From the NCBI GenBank assembly GCA_036250225.1, contig JAPZLL010000013.1:620001-684000 (forward strand): DNA of 64,000 nt, written 5' to 3'. Origin of the DNA: Cercophora sp. LCS_1 (Eukaryota; Ascomycota; Sordariomycetes; Sordariales; Lasiosphaeriaceae). A model generated the notes under the pieces. That model searched no databases. It was not told the origin of the DNA and was given only the letters and a program-made list of their open reading frames with translations. The translations under genes and the position numbers were made by a program. Shown in pieces: positions 30,362-41,405 of the stretch. Position 1 is the stretch's first letter, and each line of letters opens with the position of its first letter.

Positions 30362-31984
30362 ATGGGTCCCTCTGAGAAATCCCTAACCCATGAGGTTTCC
30401 CACAAGGGATCCCACGACTACGAAGAATCCGCCACCCAGCCCGAACCATCATGGACCCCCGAAGCAGAAAGGAAACTCCTCAACAAGATCGACATGCGTC
30501 TCATGCCCATGCTCTGGCTGATGAACCTGCTATCATGGATGGACCGAGCCAAGTTCGTTTCCCATCCCCATTTCCAGCTATTATCCTCTTTTCAAAAGCG
30601 ACTAACACGCCGCCTGCCAGCCTCGGAAACGCCAACATAGCCGGCCTAACCGCCGACCTCTCCCTCTCCTCAACCCAATTCAGCCTCGCCATCATCTGCT
30701 ACTACTTTGGCTACATCGCCTGGCTCCCCTGCGCCATGGCCATCGCCGTGCGCACCCGTCCCTCCCTCTACCTCCCCGCCATCGTCCTCCTCTGGGGCGT
30801 CGTGACAGCCTCCATCTCGGCCGTCAAAACCTACCCGCAACTCCTCGTCTTGCGTGTCCTCATCGGCATTCTCGAAGCAGGTCTCACACCGGGCGTGTCC
30901 TTTATCCTCTCCTGCTGGTATCCACCCACTGAACTCGGGAAACGCACATCCACGTTCCTCACATCAGCCCAAGTAGGTGGTGCCTTTGGCGGGTTGATTG
31001 CTGGTGGTGTCATGTCCAATTTGGAAGGCGCGCGGGGGATTAGGGGGTGGAGGTGGTTGTTCATTGTTGAGGGGGTAGTGACGGTTTTTGTTGCGATGCT
31101 GGCTGTTTTTATCTTGCCGGATTTTCCGGCTTCGGATCGGAGACTGTCAGAAGAGGAGAAGAAGATTGCTATTGGACGGTTGGAGAGGGCGAGGGTTGTT
31201 GTAGATAGTGTGGAGGGCGAGAAGGATATGACGATTTGGGAGGCGACGGTTTATGTGTTGAAGGATTGGAGGACGTATGCGCTTTCGTTGGGGTCTGCTG
31301 TGAGTTTCTCTCTTCCTCTTTTCTTTCCCCCACCGCATCTCTCTGAAGTGAGTTTGTCGACGCTGACTTGGTTTAACTAGCTCACGAGTGCGACGCTCAT
31401 CATGGCGTATTTCTACCCCGTGCTTGTCAAGGGCTTGGGGTATACGAATCCTATCACTGCGCAGTACATGACTGTAAGTGTCGTTCTCACTTTCCCGAAT
31501 ACCTCGTCTGATGGTGTGCCCGTAGATCCCCATCTGGGTTGTTGCCTTCGTCTTCACAGTGGCAGGCGGCTACCTCGCCGACCGGGTTCCTCGCCACCGC
31601 GGCTTGTTCTGCGCCGGAGGTCTAGCGCTATTGGGCATAGCGGCCATGATTGTGTGCGGCGTCTACGATTTCAAAGCCAGATACGCCCTTCTCGCTATCA
31701 TGGCTGGCGGAGTGTGGCTCGCCTACGCTCAGCTCTTGGCTTATGTCTCCGAGATTTTCAAGCAGAACCGGCTTGAGATCCGCTCTATGTCTTTTGGGTT
31801 CATCGGCTCGGCATCACAGACAGGCTATCTTTACGGAGCATATTTGTTCCCAGCTGAGAATGCACCAAAGCATCTCACCGGCTTTGGCGTTGTCGCGGGA
31901 ACTGCTTGCACGGGTGCGATTGTTTTTATGGCAACTTGGTGGTATGAAAGGAGGAAGAGGAGGTTGACGGGTGACAAATTTTGA
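30362..31984 (+). CDS. MFS permease, anion:cation symporter (allantoate permease-like) family
   Basis: Exons 30362-30552, 30621-31299, 31381-31473 and 31526-31984 join in frame to 473 residues. The start of TM1 reads KIDMRLMPMLWLMNLLSWMDRANLGNANIAGL over the first splice, which is the family hallmark (D-R-x-N-x-GNA). About twelve membrane segments follow, including QFSLAIICYYFGYIAWLPC, RVLIGILEAGLTPGVSFILSCWY, GWRWLFIVEGVVTVFVAMLAVFI, VVAFVFTVAGGYLADRV (the conserved second loop Asp-Arg) and VVAGTACTGAIVFMATWWYERR. The sequence ends shortly after TM12. The family (Dal5/Tna1/vitamin H type) imports small anionic nutrients such as allantoate, nicotinate, pantothenate or short peptides by H+ symport across the plasma membrane; the substrate cannot be told from sequence. 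Confidence 0.9.
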
Positions 31985-32811
31985 TGATTCTTTCTGGGAA
32001 ACGATGTATCCTAGCCGCATGGTAATGAGCTAGAAAAGGCTGCATCGGCACAGTCTTTTCAAATGCAACACACCGCAAATATTGGGAAAAAGCACACAGG
32101 CTCAGTGCGAATCAACTGGTGCCTACGATTGGTCGCCAAAACTCGCCCTCTGCGGCTGATTGGCGTTCTCGGCAAGCGGCCCCCAAGCGACGCGGACAAA
32201 AAAGATGAGGCTTGCGTGAATGATTGGATGTCAAAATTCGCCCACCCAATTGTGGTGGCACGTGCTGGAAAGCAAGCTCTAACAATCGCCGTTCATTGCA
32301 CTATCAGATGCCCAGAGCGGACCCTTGCCTTTGAGTGATCTCCGATCGACCTTCTGTTAGTGCCCTCAGCACAACCGATTCGTTCCACCGTGGGTGGTCA
32401 GATACGGAAGACTTTGGTTGGGCTCCTCAAAATCGAGGCTGTGGCTGCACGCACACCCCAGAAGTCACGTCTTCCCTAACGCGCTTTCCACATTCCCCAC
32501 CAGGCCCACGAGTGATTGGATAAGAAAACTCGCCCTCTTCCCCCCTGACAGCTTGACCGAGGCATAAAACCGAGGACCCTACAAGCCCTCAACGCCCGCG
32601 CCTCTTCACCCTCATATCATCGCTTTGTCTTTTGTTCCTGCACAACCTTTGCCAGATCGTCTGCTGATAACGCCAAGTGCACAACGTCGGGGCCGGTCAA
32701 TCTGATCAGGCCCCTCTTCAAGAGACTTTCTTCAACTTCACCACAATCTCGGTTTCTTAGCCACTCTTTCACACCTCTGTCGCCAGCTTGTTGGGGCGCG
32801 CGGGATCTTGA
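31985..32811. other. intergenic, C2HC-finger gene leader
   Basis: No gene supported. From about 32560 the plus strand is C/T-rich as in a fungal promoter and leader, and there is no ATG between 32560 and 32842. Confidence 0.4.
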
Positions 32812-33902
32812 TTCCGCGCCAACAACATCTTTGACGAACACTATGGCCATCATTTAAACGGAAAGACACACTCCGACGGGTTCAGCAATTGTGACTTGAA
32901 TCTTCCATCATCAGAGCCCCCTTTCGACGATTTGCATCTCTTTTCGAGCGAGCAGGAGTGGATATTGCAGCCGGGCGTTGCTTGGGCCAATCTTTGCCCC
33001 AATTTCTTCAGTAATGCGGCGCCCTGGTTTGCGCAAACACCCCTCAGCAATATAGCTTCTGTGCCACTAGAGAGCACCGTTTTCTTCCCAGAGCAATACT
33101 TCTCCTCGGATTCCAACACCAGCTTCGACTCACCTCGACCAATCCCAACTCGCAACCCGACACCGCCCTTGGATCCCTCAACACCGCCAACCATCTCCAC
33201 GATAGCTTCCCAGCGCAACGCGCTTGCACCGAGCACCGGAGCCAACGAGACCCCGTATAAGTCCAATAGACTAATTCCTCCCGCCATTGTTCCCACAGTC
33301 GCCGCTCCCCATCTATCCGGCCGCGTCGATGGCACAGAAGTCGACACGGGGCCCGCATCACCTTTCGGCATCACCGAGAGAATACTGCTACCTCCTCTCG
33401 TCCACCACCGCTGCTCGAACTGCCGCAGAACATTCACCACAGCGGATCGTCTCAGGTATGGTTTTCTCAGTTACGTCAAACTTCTCACCGCGTTACATAC
33501 CTACTTACACATGGATTCAGCGCCCATACCGCTGTTTGTGGCATTCGGTACTCATGCCCAGCGGCACAATGCGCAAAGAACTATGCGGACAAGCCTGGAC
33601 TAGAACGACATCTTCGCAATTGTCGCCATGTCAGTCCGGGTCCCAACCGTTCAGGCTATCGGTGCTACTGCTCCACGTCCAAGCGGTTTGGTCGCTGGGA
33701 TCACTTTCTCGCCCACCATTGCCGCACTCACAGCGACAGCCCCAAGCTTGAAGGCGACAAGCGGTACATATGCGAATGTAACACATATTTTGACAACTAT
33801 TCTTCTTTTCCTGGAACACCACAAGACGGAAAAGAAGCAGATTGGTCGACCAAGGAAGACCAAAGACCCCCGGTGATATTTCTTGCTCTACTTGAGAGGT
33901 AG
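32812..33902 (+). CDS. C2HC zinc-finger protein without a visible in-frame start codon
   Basis: Exons up to 33455 and 33521-33902 join (65-nt intron, GTATGG...TTCAG) in one frame ending TAG 33900-33902. The N-terminal 200 residues are Ser/Pro/Thr-rich and disordered. The C-terminal part has repeated fingers with His-x3-Cys ends: CSNCRRTFTTADRLSAHTAVC across the splice, then CPAAQCAKNYADKPGLERHLRNC, and a weaker third, CYCSTSKRFGRWDHFLAHHC. The frame is open back to 32812 but contains no ATG. The only ATG nearby (32843) is in another frame and stops after four codons (MAII). So the start is in an unseen upstream exon, at a non-AUG codon, or lost by a one-base slip near 32855. Probable nuclear nucleic-acid-binding protein. 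Confidence 0.6.
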
Positions 33903-34562
33903 CGATGTATATTGCTGCCGGCTCAAACGGGTCAGTGATGTGGACAATTGTCACGCTTCGAGACGTTGGTCCTTTCCATGACCCCCCGCCCCCCCGAAAC
34001 ACTTCGTCCAAGGAAGATAGGTATCTGATTGGTGGCGGTTGAACTACTCTCGCCAACCCGTTGATCGTGTCTGGAAGCCACTGATGGCTACCGCTGGAAC
34101 CGCGATGGCAGAGCACTATGCCTTCTCTTCGGGTATCCCGCCCACCCCGTCGTTCAGATCAACCGGCCTTTCAAGACACATCTGAAACGACAGGAGCAAT
34201 AGGTAGGTCAAGCCACCCTAGAAGGCCAGGGGGCACTGTGCTCCTTTTTTTGCATTTATGGGACTGTGGGGGCTGCGCTCTTTCTGACAATAGGGCCTCA
34301 ATGAGAAAGCTCCCTTTGCAGTGGATGTGGCTAGATGCCTTGGCGTTCGGATATAAGGATGAGCGGCAGGTCTGCTTTTTGACAGTCTGGGCGCAATGGT
34401 CTCTCGCCTATTTAGTGCGAGGTTAGCCACGAAAATACCAACTTTGTTCGCTCGTTAAATTCTCTCTCCCTTCGCGTGGTACATGTAAATTCATCAACTG
34501 TCGTGACTAACAGACAAAGTACATCAACTGTCGTGACTAACAGACAAAGTAAACATGTGTTT
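33903..34562. other. intergenic
   Basis: No gene supported; this is the 3' space between the finger gene and the coiled-coil gene, with a short C run (33980-33995) and the tandem repeat listed next. Confidence 0.4.
34492..34551. repeat. perfect 2 x 30-bp tandem repeat
   Basis: The 30-base unit beginning CATCAACTGTCGTGACTAAC occurs twice, 34492-34521 and 34522-34551, without a mismatch, just 3' of the coiled-coil gene. Confidence 0.95.
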
Positions 34563-35570
34563 CTACGCACTCCCGAAACACAATCCGTCCTGGAGAGCAA
34601 CGAAGGCCGCTTTCTTTTGATGGCTGACCTTTTCGAAAGCCTTAGGTCTCAACAGTTTCCCCTCGAGCCTTGCAATCTCATCCCCAACCTCCTTCCAAAC
34701 AGGACATACGGGAAGCAGCATGGTCCGATCCATTCGGAGGGACGCCAGACAATGGCGTATTTCTGTTTGTTCCGTGACTATCCCTACCAGTTCCTCGTAA
34801 CCATCCTCAAGTTTGCGGCAGTTTGCGATCCGAAGGCGGAGCGATCGGACCTGCGCATGTAGACACGGAAGAAGGGTGTCTCGAAGGAAATCAGCCGGTC
34901 CTTGCAGGACTTCTTCGAGGGGTGGCTGCGACTCTGACCCAGCATCCCATAGCTTGCTGAAGTCGCCACACAAGTCTTCCCACAAAGGATCCTCCGGTGA
35001 TGGCATGGTCGAGAGTTGTTTTTCGATGTAGGCCACCTCCTTCTCTTTGAAAGTCGCAAATCTGTCCAGCTCGTCAACTGAGCGGAAAGTTCTTGACCGC
35101 CCGTCCTCCAACCAAGCCTCCCTGACCGCACGAGATATCGCCGCCACGGTCTCTTGATCAAGCTGGGCCCCAGGTTTGAGCGATAAATGCCACGATTCTC
35201 CTCCCAGAAATATGCGAGACCAATCGTGCATCTTCAAGAAGAAACTCATACTTCGTTCCACAGGACTTGGTCGATGGCGCCTTGCCTTGTCGACTTGGTC
35301 GGCTGACTTCGGATCCACCCTCACATCATCGCTGCTACTTCCATTTGCTGCTTTCTCGCTTTGCTTCAACTCCCTCTTCATCCTGCGGTTTTGGCGTTGC
35401 TTTTCGCGTGCTTTTACCTTGCGCCCGACTGAGTTCTTCTCATTTTGTTCAAAGCCGGAATAGAGCCCGTCGGCCACCTCGGGGCCTCCATGCCAGCGTC
35501 CTTCACGTTCTGAAAGTGGGTGCTCATTGCATTGAGCATTAACTTCTGCATTTGCGCCGGTCGCCATCAT
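34563..35570 (-). CDS. hypothetical coiled-coil protein
   Basis: A single-exon frame of 335 residues from ATG 35568-35570; the open frame continues upstream to a GTG at 35642. The N-terminal third is strongly basic (KAREKQRQNRRMKRELKQSEK). The rest is helical with coiled-coil character (FATFKEKEVAYIEKQLSTM, LHAQVRSLRLRIANCRKLEDG, EIARLEGKLLRPKAFEKV) and tryptophan-bearing patches (MHDWSRIFLGGESWHLSL, PLWEDLCGDFSKLWD). There is no signal peptide, membrane span or catalytic motif. I do not recognise the family. The frame length and uniform composition make it likely to be real. Confidence 0.6.
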   Translation of the reverse strand: MMATGANAEVNAQCNEHPLSEREGRWHGGPEVADGLYSGFEQNEKNSVGRKVKAREKQRQNRRMKRELKQSEKAANGSSSDDVRVDPKSADQVDKARRHRPSPVERSMSFFLKMHDWSRIFLGGESWHLSLKPGAQLDQETVAAISRAVREAWLEDGRSRTFRSVDELDRFATFKEKEVAYIEKQLSTMPSPEDPLWEDLCGDFSKLWDAGSESQPPLEEVLQGPADFLRDTLLPCLHAQVRSLRLRIANCRKLEDGYEELVGIVTEQTEIRHCLASLRMDRTMLLPVCPVWKEVGDEIARLEGKLLRPKAFEKVSHQKKAAFVALQDGLCFGSA

Positions 35571-35642
35571 CAAGCTGGTGAGCCACTCCGTATTCTGACA
35601 CAGCAAACTGTGACGAGCCGGAAGGCGAGAGTTGCTGGCCAC

Positions 35643-37169
35643 TTGAGGAAACCAAGCTCAATGTCGTTTTTTGTGTGTTCCAATTCCTGGTCCCAGTTCA
35701 ACGAGTGGATCTGAGTGTGTTGGATGCGTCGTCGTGAAGGAAGGCACGAAGGGCGAAAAACCCCACTTGCAGGCACCCAGGCATCTCGCACACCGGGCAC
35801 GGAGGTGATTGGTCACGGATTCTGGCCCTTTTCGCAGCCACCACCACACACGTTGGGCGAGTTTCGAGAGCCAATCACCTACGTCCCTGAACCTCCGCGC
35901 AGGGCGACACTAAAACAACCCACGGCATATTTCTTCACCGAACCGAAAAAGGCCAATTTTCAGGACGATGACCTTCACCCCCACTGACCCCTATTTTCTC
36001 CACAGTTGGTAAGGAAAATTTGCCTTTGCCAGAGCTCCCAGTTGTGCTTCCATGTTTGGGCACATCCGTGCAGCTATTTCAACGTTGGGTTCCAACGAGC
36101 CGCCGTGAAAATTCCTTCCGGCAAGAGGCGAGTTTTTGGGTACCATGAACGATCGAGCGCCCCGGGCGCCGTGGTCGGTGGGTTTCACTCACTGAAAATC
36201 CTCTGTTGGATATGCAAAGGCCAATTTTCTCAACGAAGCGTGGAGACATGGCATTCAATCAGGCCCAAGCGCAAGGCATGTTTTGGAAGCCAGATGTTCG
36301 TCGGGACTCTAGTCCAGAGCTGTAGCTCTAGTTGATGACGGCGAGCATAAAGACCCGCCACCATGGCCTAGAAGCCCGAGGGAGGAACGCAGCAACAGAT
36401 ACACTGTCCTCGACTGGACCAGTAGCAAGCACGCCAGCTGCCTTGGCCACTTTGAACATTTCCAGTTCAAACTGAAACCTTCCAGCTCTCATACGCGATG
36501 TCGTCCCAAACGACTCATAAAAAAGGTACCAACAGACCCTGTCCTTCATCGGCGCAAGCCCCACTGACTCGCTCAACATGTAGTCAAGAAGTCGTCAACG
36601 CATGACAGTCGAAGATCGCAGGACCCTGTGCATGCACTTGTTGAGCGACAAGTACACCGAGAGGCCACGCCCATGACAACTGCCTTCTCCGGTAACAGCT
36701 CCATGGACAACTGGCTCCAAGAAAAGATGGAGGACGGGCCATGGCACGGAATGGCATCCTTTGTCGCAGCCACACTTCTCTCCACTTCGAGTGCTCCGAC
36801 GGAGGAAAGAACAGAGAGTTTGGACGTGGAGTTTGGAACGGATGTGTGATTTGCCTACCTAGCTGCTGGAAACAGCTATTTGTTTGGACCGGGTTACCCA
36901 GGGTTGACCAAGAGATAGCTGGACACCTCATCAGATCGGCAGCTGAGGCAGACAGATGGTCCATCTCCACCATCTGCCGTATCCAGATTTTCTGCCCAAT
37001 AGCTATTTGTACGTAATCAGAAAGCGAGATACTGAATAAATGCACTGCGAACTGTCTATCAATTCTTTCCAGTAGCATGCTTGGTGTTATCACCCCTGAC
37101 GGACACCCTTATTGTCACTTTTCGACGCCCCGACGCCCTTGATAGTGCTGCCCACCTGATGAGACTACC
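35643..37169. other. 1.5-kb region without a recognisable gene
   Basis: Frames of 70-170 codons overlap on opposite strands (the longest is 36584-37093, minus) but none shows a domain or convincing splice structure. Confidence 0.35.
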
Positions 37170-37289
37170 ACATACGACCATATCCATTGGAAAACTCGGG
37201 ATCCCGTCCGCTCTCCCATAGATAAGCCAATGAGAGCCAGACTAGTAGTTGGGTCGGTGACGACCAGTGAATCCCTGGTGTTGTATGTT
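37170..37289 (+). rRNA. 5S ribosomal RNA
   Basis: The segment begins ACATACGACCATA and ends GGTGTTGTATGTT, with CTCGGGATCCCGTCCGCTC and TAGTAGTTGGGTCGGTGACG inside. This is the fungal 5S rRNA order, including the internal Pol III control region. A T6 terminator follows at once (37288-37293). It stands alone, as is usual for dispersed 5S genes of Neurospora-type fungi. Confidence 0.93.
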
Positions 37290-37524
37290 TTTTGCTAGTT
37301 ATACCTCTACACTACTGTGTTGCCCAAGTACGCCTGCCTAAACATGAGAGACTGTGTTGCTAGGGAACGCCGTGTTTGGCTTCTTATACGGGCCCAGAGT
37401 TGAAACCCCGCGCTCTTTGAACCCCGCCTGGAGGCATCGTTTACTATCCACCATCAACACCTCCATTTTTCGTTGACTCAAACTTGTTTTCATTTCCCCC
37501 GGTCCCTCGTAGGTCCGCTCAGGT

Positions 37525-38130
37525 TCAGGAAAAAAAAGAAAGTGGCCTCTTGAGTTGTGTGTGGCGGACCTTGGGAGGGCAAATGTCGTAGTCAAACTCG
37601 AAGCCGTTGTCGAACTCGTACGGGGACCAGGGGAGATGTCCGCCGACGGAAGAATCGGAGGATATGCGACTCGAGAGCGCTTGGGGCAGATTCGGTAGTG
37701 TCAGCGCATCGGCTTCATCAGTGTCGTAGGCGTCGTCAAAGACGGCAGACGAACTGGAAAATGATGGCTCGGTACCAGCGTCGACAATGTTTTCGACCAT
37801 TGCGATTAGGTTAGTTCTGTCGGTCATTTGTCCGATTTCATGTCCCTCAATGGGCGTATTATCCTCCACAGAGCTGTTCATATCTTGGGCGACTCGGAGC
37901 GAAACGTGATTCATCTGAGATGCAGCAAGGTCAAAGACTTTTGGAACAGGTTCGACGTCCAATTGGTAGTATACTCGCGCTTCTGCATTTGATGCCTTGG
38001 TGTAATATGAAGCACAAGCATCCCCATATGGCTTTGCACCTCGTCAGCCCGCTTCTTGACATTCGTCAACAGTTCTTCTAGCTTAATGTGGCGGTCGATG
38101 TCCCGCTGGTATGAGTTGGCGTTTCGGTTA
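37525..38130 (-). CDS. hypothetical protein, 5' part unresolved
   Basis: A frame ending TGA at 37525 encodes an acidic, Ser/Asp-rich tail (DDAYDTDEADALTLPNLPQ, PYEFDNGFEFDYD). It reads upstream to an acceptor before 37995 and can be joined across a 44-nt intron with a weak donor (GTGCAA) to a helical segment (DIDRHIKLEELLTNVKKRADE, to about 38130). I found no start codon and recognise no family. The composition is what a nuclear regulator or coiled-coil protein might have, but I do not claim a function. Confidence 0.35.
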
Positions 38131-38800
38131 TGCCCTTTGTTTCAGGGACCTATGTAGTCGCTAAAACTGCTGGTCCGTTAGCGCTTTCGACTGGGTTGCG
38201 AGCCAGACATTGTAGGATTGTTGGGATACAATGTCCCGCTAAAATCAAGGAATGGCGTTTCAGCAGCAAGTGTCTGACCAACGTAAGGGCTGTCCAAAAA
38301 CGAGAGGACAGATTGGGAGGTGAGTGGACTTGCGGTCATTGACATCGATATATTCAAGGGCGGAACACTCCTGAGGTCAAGTCAACAAGACCCCTGTTTT
38401 CCCTGCTGTTGATGTTGGTTAGCCGGGCAACGGAGCAACAACTTTGAGCGGGCTCTTTGACGGGCCTGAGGGAAAGCCTACTAGGTAAGGTACGCTATGT
38501 TGGGCCAAAAGACCGGTTAGTCGGGCGGAGAGACCGGTTGTTCAAAGGGCTTCATCACAAAACAGCGAACCAAATTTCAGCAGGCTAATAGGTGAAGTCG
38601 ACCACCCGTTTGGCGGCCTTGATATCTGCTCGATTGACCAACTAGGTACCTATTCAACGTTCTTGACAACTACAAGTTGTTACAAACATTAACACCTCCA
38701 TAGAACGTGTGTAGCCAATCTTGCACATGCTTGAAACCCCAGAATGATAACTCCAAGCCACCTCTCACCCCGCCCGAGCCCACCGCTAGCGTCCATCCAC
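38131..38800. other. intergenic
   Basis: No gene supported. It is AT-richer near 38600-38700 and may hold the first exon of the preceding gene. Confidence 0.35.
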
Positions 38801-39996
38801 TCACAGCTCGTCCTCGCATCGCGTCTCCTTGGGGTGATGCACCGTGCGGTGTCCAAACCTCTCAAAGCAAAACGAATACCTCCCTACAACCTCATCGTTC
38901 GCATCTGCCGTAACAGTGGCCCTCATCAACTCCCATCCCGCCCTCATCTGCTCAAAACGATCGCCGCCCTCAGCCTTGACCTCTTTCCATCTCCGGACCA
39001 ACTGGCCGGTGGGTGTATTGCTCGTCTCAACGCTTAGCGCCTCCTCATACCTATCGGCGATCATGTCTGCGATTCGGTCCAAAGGGCACATCCTGTTGGC
39101 CTTCGCGGTGAACCACTTTGCGAAGCAAGGTGACACAATGACAGTCGCAAAGGGCGGCGGGTGGAAGAAGCCGAAAAGGTCTTCCATCAAGTCGTGCGAG
39201 CTAAAAGGGTTGTTGCAGAACATGATCTTATCCAAGGTGGGTTCCCAGCAGCCGCAGCCTATGCCGCAGCCGACGCCTGATTCCTTGCAGCTGCAGGCGT
39301 CGTTGCAGAAGCCACGGGCCTCGTCGCTCATGCTGCGGCATCGGCATTTGCGCGTGAGAAGGTTAGGGGTTTCCTTTGCGGGCGAGGGCTGGAGAGTGGT
39401 CAGTTACATCATGTCAGTAGGGTGCTGTGAAAGGTGGAACGGGTCTTGAGGGCTGGCTGAACCTGCGGCTTGTCGGTGCGTTCCGGCACGGGAATGTCGT
39501 CCCCGGCGGCGCAAGTGCTCCGCAAGAACAGGTCAAACACATGACGATCCGGGTTGTGTTTGTTGAATGCGGCCTCGGTGAGGCCTTTCTTAGCGTCCTG
39601 ACCGTCCACCCCCGCATGGACTTCTCGGTTGAGTTGCGCGCCAGGTGCCGGGTCCGGTTCGTCGAATGGGCAGTCGCAAATTGCAGAAACTTGTTCGCTC
39701 AGTTCCGCAAGTCTGCACCTCAAATCACTCGATTGCCTTGAAAAATAATTGAAATGTGCGATGTGTTCCTTCTCACGGGTGGTTAGGAAGATGACGTCGC
39801 TCATTGCGCGCTCGAGCTTACGAACACTTTGCCTGACGGAAACGACAGTTCTGACCATTTGCACATGGTCTTCGTGGCACTCTAGGCGACAACGGTGAGG
39901 ATCCGACTTGTCGGACTGGCGGGCATCATCAGCGGAGCTATTGGTGCGTTTGCGTTTGCGGACAGGCTGTGATGCAGACATGATGTCGGTTGGCAT
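38801..39996 (-). CDS. CXC-like cysteine-rich protein A
   Basis: Exons 39463-39996 and 38801-39388 join in phase 0 to 373 residues from ATG 39994-39996 (an ATG at 40128 would add about 44 residues of leader-like sequence). The N-terminal half is basic then helical (RKRKRTNS near the start, VRTVVSVRQSVRKLERAM, RCRLAELSEQVSAI). Right after the intron comes a dense cysteine cluster (RKCRCRSM, C-x3-C-x-C, SGVGCGIGCGCW, FCNNPF), then FFHPPPFATVIVSPCFAKWF and a helical tail. The cluster resembles Tesmin/TSO1-like CXC or pre-SET zinc clusters, but the spacing is not canonical. Its neighbour at 40.7-41.4 kb is a clear paralogue with the intron at the same point. Function unknown; a zinc-stabilised DNA-binding role is an inference. 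Confidence 0.7.
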
Positions 39997-40701
39997 TGAG
40001 GATCGTGGTCGCAAGTGTGTGACCACAATTGTGAAAGAGCTCGAGGCGTGTCGCGGATTGACAAGTGAGTAGTTATGAAGAAGAGAGGGAAGGAGAGAAG
40101 GGAAGCTGAAACTCGGGAAAGTTGTCATGCCTTATACAGTTTTTTCAGCTTTCATTTCTTTTTCCAAGCTCGGGATTTCGACTTTTCTGAACAGCCACTT
40201 TTGTCAGCCACATGAAGAGTCAACTCAATGGAACCCTGTAAGTATCTTAACGTCTGTTTGTTTCATTATGAAATGACATCCCTCCCTCTGATCAGAGGAA
40301 AACACACACGAATCAGTACTTTCCCTTTCCGAGGGTGGGTGGTATTATCAAATGGAAGAGGTGAGCTTGGTATGGCTCTTCGCAAGGATGCTGTTGACCT
40401 ACCTTGCTAACCGGGCTTGATCCACACCCTTTTTCACACTATCTTACAGATCGAAAAAAAACCAAGACTGTCTTGTCTTGTCTTGGCAAGACAGAAGTAA
40501 TAGAATGGTGTAGTCTCCACTAAGCCGGGCGAAAATTTCCGGGAATAATCATTAGCAAGTTGCAATTCCACCGCCATGAACTCAAACTTGGAGCCTTAAA
40601 AACAACCAGCAAATGCGAAGCCGGACCATCCACCCACTAATCATACAACTGCCAACTCTCCATACACGTATTGTGGTGAGCCAGATGCGTCAACCGCTCA
40701 C
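39997..40701. other. intergenic between tandem paralogues
   Basis: This is the promoter side of gene A and the 3' side of gene B. A TGTCT-type triple repeat with a small inverted partner (CTTGTCTTGGCAAGACAG) lies at about 40471-40497. No gene seen. Confidence 0.4.
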
Positions 40702-41405
40702 TTAAGGTGTGGTGGCAAAACGAATACGAGTTGAATGTGCCGCCGAGGAAACAGTCTCCGCCAACAACCTTCGACGAATCTCCAGCCTCTCAGTGTCATC
40801 GGCAGCGTTGTCCCTCAGCTCATCCCACTGGTCAATCAATTCGACAATTGGATCCTTGCACGCCCCAGGTTCATCTCCATTCTCACGAAAATTCCCTGGC
40901 CCGTCCATGTACGCCTCGGCAACCATATCGGTGATCTCGTCGCCGGTAACTGCCTGGTTTTTCTTCAAAGCCAACCACTTTGCAAAGCAAGGTGATGGAA
41001 ACATCATAGAGAACGGCGGCGTGACAAATCCAAAGATCTTGCCCAGAATCTCGGGGTAAGTAAAGGGGTTGTTGCAGCAAATTTCGTCGCCACAGCCGCA
41101 CTCCGAGCCACACCCGACTCCTGATTTTTTACAGCCACAGTTGTTGGAGCAACGTCCACCGATTCCGGGAAGCCACCGACACCTGCATTTCTGCATGAGG
41201 AGCTTCTGGTTGCCTCCATCATCGCGAATCTGTACGCGTCAGCCAGTCCGTCATCAGCCATGATTAAGTTTGGGAAGGGACTTACAATGACTCCGGGGGA
41301 ACTCTTTTTGGCCTTCGAGCCCACGCCTTTCGATGCCGAGGGTTTTGAGCTGCTGAATTCCTTCCAGGCCGCTTCTACTTCAGCCGCGATAGCCTCCTCC
41401 GTCAT
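40702..41405 (-). CDS. CXC-like cysteine-rich protein B
   Basis: Exons 41286-41405 and 40702-41229 join in phase 0 to 215 residues from ATG 41403-41405, with strong splice sites (GTAAGT...TACAG). A short N-terminus (MTEEAIAAEVEAAWKEF) and a Lys/Ser linker lead to LLMQKCRCRWLPG, C-x3-C-x-CKKSGVGCGSECGCGDEICCNNPF, then FGFVTPPFSMMFPSPCFAKWLALK and a helical tail. The cluster, the NNPF motif, the PPFS-PSPCFAKW block and the intron position all match protein A, so the two arose by tandem duplication. The N-terminal half is much shorter than that of A. Function unknown. Confidence 0.75.

Noticed and set aside
36584..37093. 169-codon minus-strand frame
   Set aside because: No domain, overlapped by opposite-strand frames of similar quality; I cannot support it.
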